The translations under genes and the position numbers were made by a program. From the NCBI RefSeq assembly GCF_021440085.1, contig NZ_JAKCPW010000009.1, positions 1 to 64,000 of the forward strand: a DNA stretch of 64,000 nucleotides, written 5' to 3'. Source of the DNA: Dyadobacter sp. CY261. GTDB taxonomy: Bacteria; Bacteroidota; Bacteroidia; Cytophagales; Spirosomataceae. The notes under the pieces were generated by a model, which did no database searches, was not told where the DNA came from, and saw only the letters and a list, made by a program, of their open reading frames with translations. This document shows positions 38,044 through 46,211 of this stretch, piece after piece (the stretch's first letter is position 1; each line of letters begins with the position of its first letter).

Positions 38044-38080
38044 AAGCACTTACGAGAGAATATCTTGTAAGTGCTTTTTT
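38044..38080 (+). terminator. Intrinsic terminator after the tRNA
   Basis: The stem aagcacttac (38044-38053) pairs with gtaagtgctt (38067-38076) and is followed by a T-run, eleven bases after the tRNA end. From here to 38304 no gene or clear element is visible. Confidence 0.88.
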
Positions 38081-38304
38081 GTTTGCAAACATAGATCGCT
38101 TATTTGGCCCAGATTAATAGGATGCGAACAAAAACATCGCGACAAAATTGCCCCAAAACATCATCCCGAATTCTAGATGGATTAAGGGGTTGTGTGATGT
38201 TAAAGGTCCGAGATCGCAAACATACGGCACCCGTTCAGTAACTGTTTCTTGCCACTTTGCTGCCAGCGCTGCAATTTCGCATTTCCTTTACACGATTATC
38301 CACT

Positions 38305-38709
38305 ATGGAAATGCTCACACTCTACACTATCGCTGCATTGGCTTTTGCCACGGTGACGCTGATCAGCGGCGGCAAATGGCTTCGGGCCCATGAAAGCAGA
38401 AAATTGAAAAAAGTATTGAGGGATGGCCGTGAATATGAGGCACTGATACTCGACACGCAGCCTATCAAGCCTTCCATATTCAGCACCGAAAATCTAAGAT
38501 TGAGGGTGCAGCTTCTGGGAGAAAAACCGGTCGTCGTTGAATTTGATCACGATGCTTCCTATCCCGAATACCGCGAACTAATGACCGGCAAAGTGATCAC
38601 CGTAGATATCGATCCTGCCGATCACCGTAATGTGATGATCGTCCGAAAATCGTCCATACAATCCAAACCGTCGGCAACAACAGGTGAAATTCCCTTGCCA
38701 GCCAATTAG
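38305..38709 (+). CDS. Single-pass membrane protein of unknown function
   Basis: From the ATG at 38305 the product has 134 residues: one N-terminal membrane helix (MLTLYTIAALAFATVTLIS), a basic stretch (HESRKLKKVLRDG), then a small beta-rich cytoplasmic domain (YEALILDTQPI, NLRLRVQLLGEKPVVVEFDHD, VITVDIDPADHRNVMIV). This beta domain looks like the short OB/SH3-like domains of DUF3592-type proteins, though I cannot name it safely. A start at 38257 would add sixteen residues without support. The 3' end overlaps the convergent small gene by four bases. Confidence 0.65.
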   Translation: MEMLTLYTIAALAFATVTLISGGKWLRAHESRKLKKVLRDGREYEALILDTQPIKPSIFSTENLRLRVQLLGEKPVVVEFDHDASYPEYRELMTGKVITVDIDPADHRNVMIVRKSSIQSKPSATTGEIPLPAN

Positions 38710-38936
38710 AGAATCACCATAATGTCCGGATTGGGCCGGTCCTTTTTTTCAAGATATTCCCAGGTAACGATATCTTCTTCGGGATAAATATTCCCTGTGT
38801 CTTCCGGCCCCTCGTCGCCGATGGCTTCAATAAATGCCTTTGAGGCCTTTTTGTAAATCCCCTCCCGGGGTATTCCGTTTAGATCTGTAAACAGTACCAG
38901 CGACTGATCTTCTGGAAGCTTTTTGTCTTTCATCAC
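38706..38936 (-). CDS. Small acidic protein of unknown function
   Basis: The 76-residue soluble protein has no signal, no cysteine and a strongly acidic centre (AIGDEGPEDTGNIYPEEDIVTWEYLEKKD). The first half (SLVLFTDLNGIPREGIY) resembles a beta hairpin. I do not recognise a family. It is convergent with the membrane-protein gene and divergent from blaI-like. Confidence 0.6.
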   Translation of the reverse strand: MMKDKKLPEDQSLVLFTDLNGIPREGIYKKASKAFIEAIGDEGPEDTGNIYPEEDIVTWEYLEKKDRPNPDIMVIL

Positions 38937-39060
38937 TTTGCTTTTTATGTATAAAAGAAGTTAATCCCCTCTTTATTTACTTCCAAAACGCTCAAATTTT
39001 ATGCCTGATCGACATTTGGCAGGATTAAAATGATGATCACCAGTATTTTCTTAACTACCA

Positions 39061-39091
39061 TTTGCATCGTACGATTTTAATCGTACCTTTG
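39061..39091 (+). promoter_or_regulatory. Promoter of the blaI-like/M56 operon
   Basis: TTTG at 39061-39064, a 19-base spacer and TACCTTTG at 39084-39091 form a full Bacteroidota promoter, with the start expected near 39098 and the ATG at 39115. Confidence 0.8.
39069..39086. promoter_or_regulatory. Putative BlaI-type operator inside the promoter
   Basis: A perfect palindrome gtacgatt-tt-aatcgtac fills the spacer and overlaps the first three bases of the -7 element. A dimeric repressor bound here would block RNA polymerase. The adjoining gene encodes a BlaI-type repressor, so autoregulation is the natural reading. Confidence 0.7.
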
Positions 39092-39114
39092 TAATGTACT
39101 GAATTTCCCTTGCC

Positions 39115-39498
39115 ATGAATGAGAAAAACGAACCGACCAAAGCGGAGTTGGATATCCTGACAATACTCTGGAAGCACGGCCCTTCGACTGTCCGCTTCGT
39201 GCACGACCAGCTCAATGCTTTTAAGGAAGTAAATTATACGACTACCCTTAAACAGATGCAGCTGATGGCGGAAAAAGGGCTGCTCCGTCGGGATGAAAGC
39301 AGCATGAAACACATTTACGAGGCCATCGAAGAGGAGAAAAAAACCAAAAGCCTGCTGCTCGACCGTTTTGTAGATCATATTTATGGCGGCTCGGCCAGCA
39401 ATCTGGTAATGCAGTTGCTAGATAATAAGAAGGCTTCCAAGGCCGAACTGGATGAGATCCGCGCAGTTTTGGATCAATTGGAAAGAAAGAATTCTTAA
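39115..39498 (+). CDS. BlaI/MecI/CopY-family transcriptional repressor
   Basis: The 127 residues have the winged-helix pattern of the family: PTKAELDILTILWKHGPSTVRFVHDQL, NYTTTLKQMQLMAEKGLLRRDES (recognition helix and wing). A C-terminal dimerisation helix region contains LDRFVDHIYGGSASNLVMQLL, ending in a coiled segment. In known systems the partner membrane protease (M56) triggers cleavage of the repressor within this C-terminal part. The M56 gene follows after three bases. The operator inside its own promoter implies self-repression. Confidence 0.9.
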   Translation: MNEKNEPTKAELDILTILWKHGPSTVRFVHDQLNAFKEVNYTTTLKQMQLMAEKGLLRRDESSMKHIYEAIEEEKKTKSLLLDRFVDHIYGGSASNLVMQLLDNKKASKAELDEIRAVLDQLERKNS

Positions 39499-39501
39499 AC
39501 C

Positions 39502-41118
39502 GTGTCAGCCATGAACAGCTATCTTAATTCAGAAAACGTCAGCGCGCTCATTCAAAGGATCGGTATTGCACTTGGTCATTCGCTTTGGATCGGCGCAGTT
39601 GTCGCTACCCTTGCCGCAATGGTCATTATACTGACCCGCCGTAGCAGACCGGAAGTACGGTACAACTTGCTTACCGGCCTTATGCTAATGTTCCTTGCTG
39701 CCACCACCATTGCATTCCTGCGATCGGGAGAAGCCTTCTCTTCCAGCGCCAAGCTACTTGGCGAGGCATCTTCTTACCAATCAGCAACGATCACAACCTC
39801 TCCACAAGCTCAGCTACGGCAACCCGGTTCCATTGCGATCGTTAGAGAGTTCCTGGCGACAAATATCCATCTCATCACACTGCTATGGCTTATAGTAGTA
39901 ATCGCCAGGAGTGCTGGCCTTGTGTTGGGTTTTTATCGCTTATATCAACTCAAAACCCAACAGATTTACAGCATCGGACGGCATTGGGAGCAACGTGTCG
40001 GAAAGTTTGCAGCCGCTATGGGAATCATGCGGCCTGTCCGCATACTACAGTCCGGTCTGGCGCAGGTGCCTATGGTACTGGGGCATTTCAAACCGGTTAT
40101 CCTTGTTCCGCTGGGGGCCATTACCTCCATTCCGGCCGACCAGATCGAAATGGTGCTGCTGCACGAGTTGGCACACATCCGCCGCCTCGACTTCTTTGTT
40201 AATTTCATACAACGGATTACCGAGCTGCTTTTTTTCTTTAATCCGGGCATTCTCTGGATTTCCAGACTTATCCGGGAAGAGCGGGAGCATTGCTGCGACG
40301 ACATGGCACTCAGGTACTCCGGCAATCAGGCGGTTTATATCAATGCGCTCCTGTCTTTCCGGGAATACCAGCTTTCTAACGGCGTATATGAATTAGCGTT
40401 CACAGGAAAAAGTGGTCTGATACAACGGGCAAAAAGAATCGCATCGCGCTCGAATTCGACATTGGGTACAGTCGAAAAAACCGTATTGGCATTCACTATG
40501 CTCGCATTTTTTACATTTTCCATTCTGTATGCGCAATCACACGAGCCGCAGAAAATTGACACGCCTGTCCATCGTTTCGAAAAAGTTACGTCGCAACAGG
40601 TGCCTTTAAAAAACACTTCAGGAGTAAAAGTAACGACAGACAAAAACAGCACACAAAAAGCTGCCAATAACCTAGTTAATCAAAATACTAAAAATACCCC
40701 TAACCCTGCAAACCTCTCAATTCACGACACATTACGGCCCTTGCGAAATACGTTGTCGCCGATTTATGAGCCCGCATCATTGACACTGTCGGATTCATCT
40801 GGTAAGGGAAGAGTGGCACCTGTCTTGAGGCAGCCATACGTTCAGACCTATGAAATGCAACCGCTGCAAACCTATCAGCCATTGTTCGAGGACAAGCCGC
40901 TTTCCACAAAATCGCTTTCCATTAGCGAGAAGATCCTTGCTGAAATTGAATTGCAGGGAGTAGTCATTTCCAGAACTGACATCACATTTAAAATCACTAA
41001 TACAGAGCTCATTATCAACGGAATCAAACAACCTGAGACTATTCATCAGGGCATATTGAGCGCCGTCCTGAGTGGCCCCGGCGACATCATCAATTTTACA
41101 TACGGAAGTCACAAGTAA
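39502..41118 (+). CDS. M56 family membrane metallopeptidase (BlaR1-like, no sensor domain recognised)
   Basis: The 538 residues contain about four membrane helices and a cytoplasmic zinc-protease loop with VLLHELAHIRRLDFF (HExxH near residue 220) and REEREHCCDDMALRYSG. This is the M56 core that cleaves BlaI-type repressors. The C-terminal 190 residues, probably periplasmic, are low-complexity and Thr/Asn/Ser/Pro-rich. They lack the penicillin-binding SxxK/SxN/KTG pattern of BlaR1, so the signal is unlikely to be a beta-lactam. The start is GTG at 39502, with ATG at 39511 as an alternative. It forms an operon with the repressor. Confidence 0.88.
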   Translation: MSAMNSYLNSENVSALIQRIGIALGHSLWIGAVVATLAAMVIILTRRSRPEVRYNLLTGLMLMFLAATTIAFLRSGEAFSSSAKLLGEASSYQSATITTSPQAQLRQPGSIAIVREFLATNIHLITLLWLIVVIARSAGLVLGFYRLYQLKTQQIYSIGRHWEQRVGKFAAAMGIMRPVRILQSGLAQVPMVLGHFKPVILVPLGAITSIPADQIEMVLLHELAHIRRLDFFVNFIQRITELLFFFNPGILWISRLIREEREHCCDDMALRYSGNQAVYINALLSFREYQLSNGVYELAFTGKSGLIQRAKRIASRSNSTLGTVEKTVLAFTMLAFFTFSILYAQSHEPQKIDTPVHRFEKVTSQQVPLKNTSGVKVTTDKNSTQKAANNLVNQNTKNTPNPANLSIHDTLRPLRNTLSPIYEPASLTLSDSSGKGRVAPVLRQPYVQTYEMQPLQTYQPLFEDKPLSTKSLSISEKILAEIELQGVVISRTDITFKITNTELIINGIKQPETIHQGILSAVLSGPGDIINFTYGSHK

Positions 41119-41209
41119 TTGATCCTCAATAATTTTAAAAAACTTACAGCAGTAGGGCGGGAAAGCTACGCCCGCTAGTCACGAAAATAAATAACCTTAA
41201 TAGTCCATC

Positions 41210-43657
41210 ATGAAAACCATTGATCGGGTGAAATTCACCCTATGGCTCGCTGTTGCCTTGCTGGCAGCGTTTGGAAATGCCCATGCTCAATTGAAAGGAA
41301 AAGTTGTTACGAAGGATGGTAACCCGCTGGAAGGCGCAGTTGTATCGGTACTCTCGGCGACGGATTCCAGTCTTGTAAAAACCGCATTAGTTGGTCGGGA
41401 CGGTACGTTCAGCATTCCCAATCTCAACAACAGAAGTTATTTCGCATCCGTCACAATGCTGGGATATATCAGTTTTAATAGTCAAAAATTTGAAATCGCA
41501 GGACACAACGTCGGCACTGACCTGGGAATCATCACTTTATCAGCATCCAACATCAAGCTCAATGAAGTAAAGGTGACCGGACAAAAGAATTTTGTAGAGT
41601 ATGAGATCGACCGGACGATCGTAAACGTCGATGCACTCATTTCCAATGCAGGCGCCAACGTACTCGAAGTATTGGAAAAATCGCCAGGTGTGATGGTAGA
41701 TCAGAGCGGAAATATCAGTTTGAAAGGACAACCGGGCGTTTTAGTGATGATCGACAACCGACCTACTTACCTGGTCGCAACGGCGCTGGCCGCATATCTG
41801 CGCTCATTACCGGCCAATTCTGTCGAAAAGATCGAACTCATCACGAACCCGCCGGCGCGTTACGATGCAGCCGGGAGCGCGGGGATCATCCATATCAGGA
41901 TGCGTAAAAACAAAGTTCACGGCCTCAATGGGAGCATCACCCTCAGTCCGGCGCGGTCGCGGTATTGGCGGCATAATGAGAGTACCAATGTTAATTATCG
42001 CAACAACCGTTTCAACCTGTTTGCCAATGCCAGTTTCAACAGCGTAGACCAGTGGCGACAACTCGATGTCCAGCGGCGATACTACGATGAAACCGGGGCA
42101 TTGCGTTCCTCATTTGATCAAACCACCTATTTTTATCCCAAAAGCAGGACTGTCAACCTGAAAACCGGTGTCGATTTCTATGCGAATGAAAAGACAACCT
42201 GGGGACTGGTCTATACCGGCGCGTATACGCATTCGCGAGAGCAACGCCCTGTCGCGAGCATTGTGCGGAATGCGGCTGGTAGCATCGACTCACTGATCCA
42301 GGCCGACAATAGCGAAAGGAACCGCTTCCGGCAAAACGGTATTAACCTCAATTTCAGCCATCAATTTGACAGTACCGGTCGGTTGCTCACGTTCGATGCC
42401 GATTACATCAATTATCGCATTCATGCACGGCAGACTTTCCTAAACAATTTTTACGACGGCGATCAAAATTTTAGTAGGCAGGAAAAGATCACCACAGACC
42501 TGCCCTCCTCCATCAACATTTACTCCGCCAAAGCCGATTATGAGCACCCGCTACGAAAAGGTAAGCTGGGAAGCGGTTTTAAAACAAGTCTGGTGAAGAC
42601 AGACAATGCAGCCAATTACTTTTTACACGAGGCAGAGATCATTTCCATAGATTATGATAAAACCAATCGCTTCCGTTATTCCGAGAACATCAATGCAGGT
42701 TATGTAAATTTCAATAGGGATTTTAACCGATTTTCCTTGCAAACAGGGCTCCGCGCCGAAAATACCAATGTCCATGGACATCAACTGGGCAATGCATTTA
42801 AGTCGGATTCTTCATTTACATTGCATTATACCAGTCTGTTCCCGACGCTCTATGTAAGCTACAAACTCGACACCAATAATACCCGTCTGAATTTTTCCTA
42901 TGGACGAAGAATCGGGCGCCCCTATTATCAGGACCTCAATCCCTTTGTTTTTTTGTTGGATAAATTCTCCTACTTCGCCGGAAACCCCTATTTGAAACCC
43001 GAGCTAGGCAACAAATTCCAGGTTTCACTGAGCTACAAAAACCGCTTTAACCTGTCGTTTCTGTATAATTATGTCCGAAATATGCAGGGTGAGGTAATCG
43101 AGCAATCCGGGAATGTCTTCATCAGCCGGACAGGAAATATCAGCAGACTTATCTGGGGCGGTATTACCCTGTCAGCGCAGCTCAAAGCGGGCAACTGGTG
43201 GACTTGCAACTTTTACGCGGAACTGATCCGGAACAATTTCCGCGGCATGCCCGGCGACCCCGACCGTACCACGGGTTCGACATACGGCTACATTAGCCCC
43301 AATAACCAGTTTTTGTTCAAAAACGGATGGAGCGCCGAACTGAGCGGCTTTTACATCACCAGAAGCCAGAGCGCCCAATTTGATAAAAACGACCTTTTCC
43401 TCGTCAATACCGCTGTCCAGAAAAAGGTCATGAAGGACAAAGGAATCTTCAAACTTGCGCTTCGCGACGTTTTCAGCTCCCTGGAACCCAACGGTCGGAT
43501 TCTCAACATCCCAAATGCACGGGCATCTTACAACAACGACGCCGACACCCGAGCGGTAGTAGCTTCATTTACCTATAATTTCAGCAAAGGCACTTCCAGC
43601 AAGCGCAAACGAAGTGTTGGTGGCTCGGGCACCGAGGAACAGCGGGTTAAGAATTAG
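41210..43657 (+). CDS. Outer-membrane beta-barrel receptor (TonB-receptor-like)
   Basis: The 815-residue protein has a signal peptide (cleavage after AHAQ, about residue 27). It continues with a carboxypeptidase-regulatory-like domain (LKGKVVTKDGNPLEGAVVSVL), a plug-like domain (NVLEVLEKSPGVMVDQSGNISLKGQPGVLVMIDNRPTYL) and a large C-terminal barrel of the OMP_b-brl_3 type. There is no TonB box that I can point to. It lies 91 bases after the M56 gene on the same strand and may belong to the same regulated unit. The ligand is unknown. Confidence 0.87.
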   Translation: MKTIDRVKFTLWLAVALLAAFGNAHAQLKGKVVTKDGNPLEGAVVSVLSATDSSLVKTALVGRDGTFSIPNLNNRSYFASVTMLGYISFNSQKFEIAGHNVGTDLGIITLSASNIKLNEVKVTGQKNFVEYEIDRTIVNVDALISNAGANVLEVLEKSPGVMVDQSGNISLKGQPGVLVMIDNRPTYLVATALAAYLRSLPANSVEKIELITNPPARYDAAGSAGIIHIRMRKNKVHGLNGSITLSPARSRYWRHNESTNVNYRNNRFNLFANASFNSVDQWRQLDVQRRYYDETGALRSSFDQTTYFYPKSRTVNLKTGVDFYANEKTTWGLVYTGAYTHSREQRPVASIVRNAAGSIDSLIQADNSERNRFRQNGINLNFSHQFDSTGRLLTFDADYINYRIHARQTFLNNFYDGDQNFSRQEKITTDLPSSINIYSAKADYEHPLRKGKLGSGFKTSLVKTDNAANYFLHEAEIISIDYDKTNRFRYSENINAGYVNFNRDFNRFSLQTGLRAENTNVHGHQLGNAFKSDSSFTLHYTSLFPTLYVSYKLDTNNTRLNFSYGRRIGRPYYQDLNPFVFLLDKFSYFAGNPYLKPELGNKFQVSLSYKNRFNLSFLYNYVRNMQGEVIEQSGNVFISRTGNISRLIWGGITLSAQLKAGNWWTCNFYAELIRNNFRGMPGDPDRTTGSTYGYISPNNQFLFKNGWSAELSGFYITRSQSAQFDKNDLFLVNTAVQKKVMKDKGIFKLALRDVFSSLEPNGRILNIPNARASYNNDADTRAVVASFTYNFSKGTSSKRKRSVGGSGTEEQRVKN

Positions 43658-43712
43658 GCATTGACAAGTCACTTATAATCCGTTAATTTTATGTAAATCA
43701 ATGAACTGAAAC

Positions 43713-44129
43713 ATGAAAGCATCTCAACTCATTTTCGGATTCGCCCTGCTCGTGGCTGGAAATGCCCTGGGACAGCGTGCCGCATTGTTATATCGCAGCA
43801 CCGACATAGAGACCACCCAACCGGATAGTTCCATACGCAACATCTGGCCTCAAAAATTTGGCAGGTATATGGTTATCAAATACAAAAATGGTGTAAAAAC
43901 AAAAGTCCCTAAAGACGCTGTTTGGGGCTTTAGGGACAAGAAGGGCCGTCTTTATCGAATGTTTAAAAGAGAACCCTTTGAGGTGGTCAAAAATGAAGGC
44001 TATGTAAGATACGCGTTCAATTCCTTCATTTACATCGATCCCATGATTATCCCCCATAAAGAGGCCCGGTTCAGCGCGACGCTCGATTCACCTATTGTCT
44101 TTACGAAAAAGAAAGCCCTGCGCAAGTAA
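43713..44129 (+). CDS. Small secreted protein of unknown function
   Basis: The 138 residues start with a signal peptide (MKASQLIFGFALLVAG, cleavage near ALGQ). The mature part is basic and beta-rich (RYMVIKYKNGVKTKVPKDAVWGFRDKKGRLYRMF). No motif is recognised. It follows the barrel receptor by 55 bases and converges on the esterase gene with no gap. Part of the operon or an independent periplasmic protein; undecided. Confidence 0.7.
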   Translation: MKASQLIFGFALLVAGNALGQRAALLYRSTDIETTQPDSSIRNIWPQKFGRYMVIKYKNGVKTKVPKDAVWGFRDKKGRLYRMFKREPFEVVKNEGYVRYAFNSFIYIDPMIIPHKEARFSATLDSPIVFTKKKALRK

Positions 44130-45305
44130 TCAGAACTTCTTTGCAAAACGGATAAAATTTCCCCAATCGTAAGCGGTCATGTTATGCTCGCCTTCGCGGT
44201 TGTGGTAACCGAAATGCGAACCAATTACCGGCGTGTTAATGCCCGGAGGATCTTTGGGGAGCTCCGGCTTGATATTGTATAATGCATAAACCGGCTCAGC
44301 CGCCTTCATCGCCAGAAAAGTGCCTGTGGGATCGGCCCAGAGGTCTTTGGAAGCATTGGTCGCGTACACAGGGCGCGGCGCAATAAGGCTTATGAGCATA
44401 TGCTGATCAACCGGCAGGGCGCTTTCTTTGTCGTTGAACTGTTTGTAATTGTTATTAAACCAATGTGGGAATGTAGTATTGATCCGACTAATCCGCTCCC
44501 CAAACTGCCTCCGCGCCAACGCCGCACCCGTATTGCCCGAGCAGTTGGTGACACAAGCGGCAAAGCGTTGATCCTGCGCGGCGGCCCACAATGAGGTCTT
44601 TCCACCTCTTGAATGCCCTACCACAATGACCTTTTTGGCGTCGATATCCCTGTCCGTTTCGAAATAATCCATCACCCGGCTTGCGCCCCAGGCCCAGGCG
44701 CCTATCGCTTTCATGCCATTATCCATGTTCAGTTGCTCAGGGTAGAGTTTTTCCAAAATACCGGTCATGTACGTCTCCTTATCGTCCGGGGCGAGATCGC
44801 TCACGTGGAAGGCCGCGATGGCAAAACCGCTGTCGACCACCATTTCAGCCGGCCAGAATTCGCTCTTTTTAACCCGTGTAGGATCGGTGTTGTCCTTGCC
44901 CCGGTTATTGATCAACAGAAATACCGGCACCGGTTTGCGCGGTTGCGTGGGTACAAATAGCACCACATTGATCTGCACCGATTGCTTGTTCCTGAAAACG
45001 GTTACTGTCACTTGTTTCAAAACCGCCTTCCCATCCATTTCGGGGACGTCGTCTTGTGTGAGCATGTAACGGATGCTGTCATAATCCACCGGCATTCGGC
45101 CGTAAATATTATCTTCGAAAAGCCTTAACACTTCCGGGCGTCTCAACTTTTCCCATTTTTCTCCACTACGGATCACTTTTCCGCCGGTTGTCTTCAAAAC
45201 ATCGGGCAGGACATAAAGCGGTACTTTCGATTCATCGTAATTCTGGGCAAGCGCTGCCGAAAACGATGCAAGCAGCAGCAGACAGTAAATAATTCCCTTT
45301 CTCAT
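44130..45305 (-). CDS. Secreted CE15-like glucuronoyl esterase / acetyl-xylan-esterase-type hydrolase
   Basis: From the Met at 45305 the product has 391 residues with a signal peptide (MRKGIIYCLLLL, cleavage near ALAQ). It is an alpha/beta hydrolase with the nucleophile elbow GHSRGGKTSLWAAAQDQRFA, the conserved NCSGNTGAALARR, and the histidine in GEHNMTAYDW. The layout matches glucuronoyl methylesterases (CE15), whose elbow is normally GCSRxGK; here His replaces Cys. It probably removes ester groups from plant-wall glucuronoxylan. The frame open to 45407 would place 34 extra residues before the signal and is rejected. Confidence 0.83.
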   Translation of the reverse strand: MRKGIIYCLLLLASFSAALAQNYDESKVPLYVLPDVLKTTGGKVIRSGEKWEKLRRPEVLRLFEDNIYGRMPVDYDSIRYMLTQDDVPEMDGKAVLKQVTVTVFRNKQSVQINVVLFVPTQPRKPVPVFLLINNRGKDNTDPTRVKKSEFWPAEMVVDSGFAIAAFHVSDLAPDDKETYMTGILEKLYPEQLNMDNGMKAIGAWAWGASRVMDYFETDRDIDAKKVIVVGHSRGGKTSLWAAAQDQRFAACVTNCSGNTGAALARRQFGERISRINTTFPHWFNNNYKQFNDKESALPVDQHMLISLIAPRPVYATNASKDLWADPTGTFLAMKAAEPVYALYNIKPELPKDPPGINTPVIGSHFGYHNREGEHNMTAYDWGNFIRFAKKF

Positions 45306-45500
45306 GAGGCGGTTAGTCAGGTTATTCAATTCAAAACAAAAACGCCCGGATGACTCGTTTTTACTGACAATGCAAATGCTAATCAGCCTTTCCAAAGATT
45401 TTTTCAATAGCCACCCAACCTCCCGGCCATCCCGTGTAGTTTATTTTATTGACAGGGGGCCTCCTGATTTCCATTATTTAAATTTTAAACATTTAATGTC

Positions 45501-46145
45501 ATGAAAAGAGAAAAATGGCTGGTATTGTGCATTGTGTTATGGGTTGTGCAATTGGTCGCTTGTGAAAAGGGCAAACTGAACGAAGATGCGCCGGCACCGA
45601 TTGCGGCGCGGGCGAATGCGGATAGCGTCGGAAAAGATAGCATAGGGAAAGATAGCATCGTAAAGGATAGCATAGGGAAAGACACGATTATTATTGACAG
45701 CACCTGGACCAATGACAGCACAGGAACCGATAGTTCCCATTACGACCCTAGCAAAGGGAAATCGATGCTTGCTGATGATATCGTGCGAATAACACCCATT
45801 GTAGAACCCGATTCGTCCGCAAATTGGCTGTTATTTCAATGCGCCACAGATAAGAAATACCCATGTGGCTACAACATTCTGGTCACGCATTTAACAGCGG
45901 CAGAAAACGCCTATCTGATTGATTTCGATAACATCATCCAGGGTTTCAACTGCTCGCCGGGCAGTGAGTCCCAGGGACTGGGGACGGCGGTTATTACCGA
46001 TATGCCTGCCAAATTCAGCGGCGGCCTCGAAATTCGGTTAAATCAGAAGGTATACAAGGGTTTTATCAAACGTACAGGGGTATCAACCTATGAATTCACC
46101 TGGCCCGATGAAAGCCGTGTCGTTATTACCAAAAAATCATTGTAA
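45501..46145 (+). CDS. Lipoprotein with five-residue KDSIG repeats
   Basis: The 214-residue product has a lipoprotein signal (lipobox LVAC, Cys21). Then comes a low-complexity linker built from five-residue units (ADSVG, KDSIG, KDSIV, KDSIG, KDTII) and more Asp/Ser/Thr-rich sequence, and a compact C-terminal domain from about residue 90. That domain contains two cysteines (FQCATDKKYPCGYNILV) and a beta-rich body. The repeats look like a flexible tether lifting the domain from the membrane. Function unknown. Confidence 0.75.
   Translation: MKREKWLVLCIVLWVVQLVACEKGKLNEDAPAPIAARANADSVGKDSIGKDSIVKDSIGKDTIIIDSTWTNDSTGTDSSHYDPSKGKSMLADDIVRITPIVEPDSSANWLLFQCATDKKYPCGYNILVTHLTAAENAYLIDFDNIIQGFNCSPGSESQGLGTAVITDMPAKFSGGLEIRLNQKVYKGFIKRTGVSTYEFTWPDESRVVITKKSL
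45621..45680. repeat. In-frame 15-bp tandem repeat
   Basis: Four units of the form gatagcatagggaaa lie at 45621, 45636, 45651 and 45666, with a decayed fifth after them. They keep the reading frame of the lipoprotein and encode its KDSIG repeats, so copy number could vary without a frameshift. Confidence 0.88.
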
Positions 46146-46168
46146 ACGATCTTTATAATATCACAATC

Positions 46169-46198
46169 GCATGGCTGGCGTTATTTTGCCAGCCATGC
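46169..46198 (+). promoter_or_regulatory. Perfect hairpin just upstream of the ECF sigma factor start
   Basis: The arms gcatggctggc (46169-46179) and gccagccatgc (46188-46198) pair without mismatch over an eight-base loop, 13 bases before the TTG start. No T-run follows on either strand, so a terminator is not the first choice. It may be an operator or a 5'-leader structure controlling translation. Confidence 0.6.
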
Positions 46199-46211
46199 AA
46201 AATAATGCCAG

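Noticed and set aside
39115-41118. Beta-lactam resistance regulator pair
   Set aside because: The M56 protein has no penicillin-binding sensor domain and no beta-lactamase gene is nearby.
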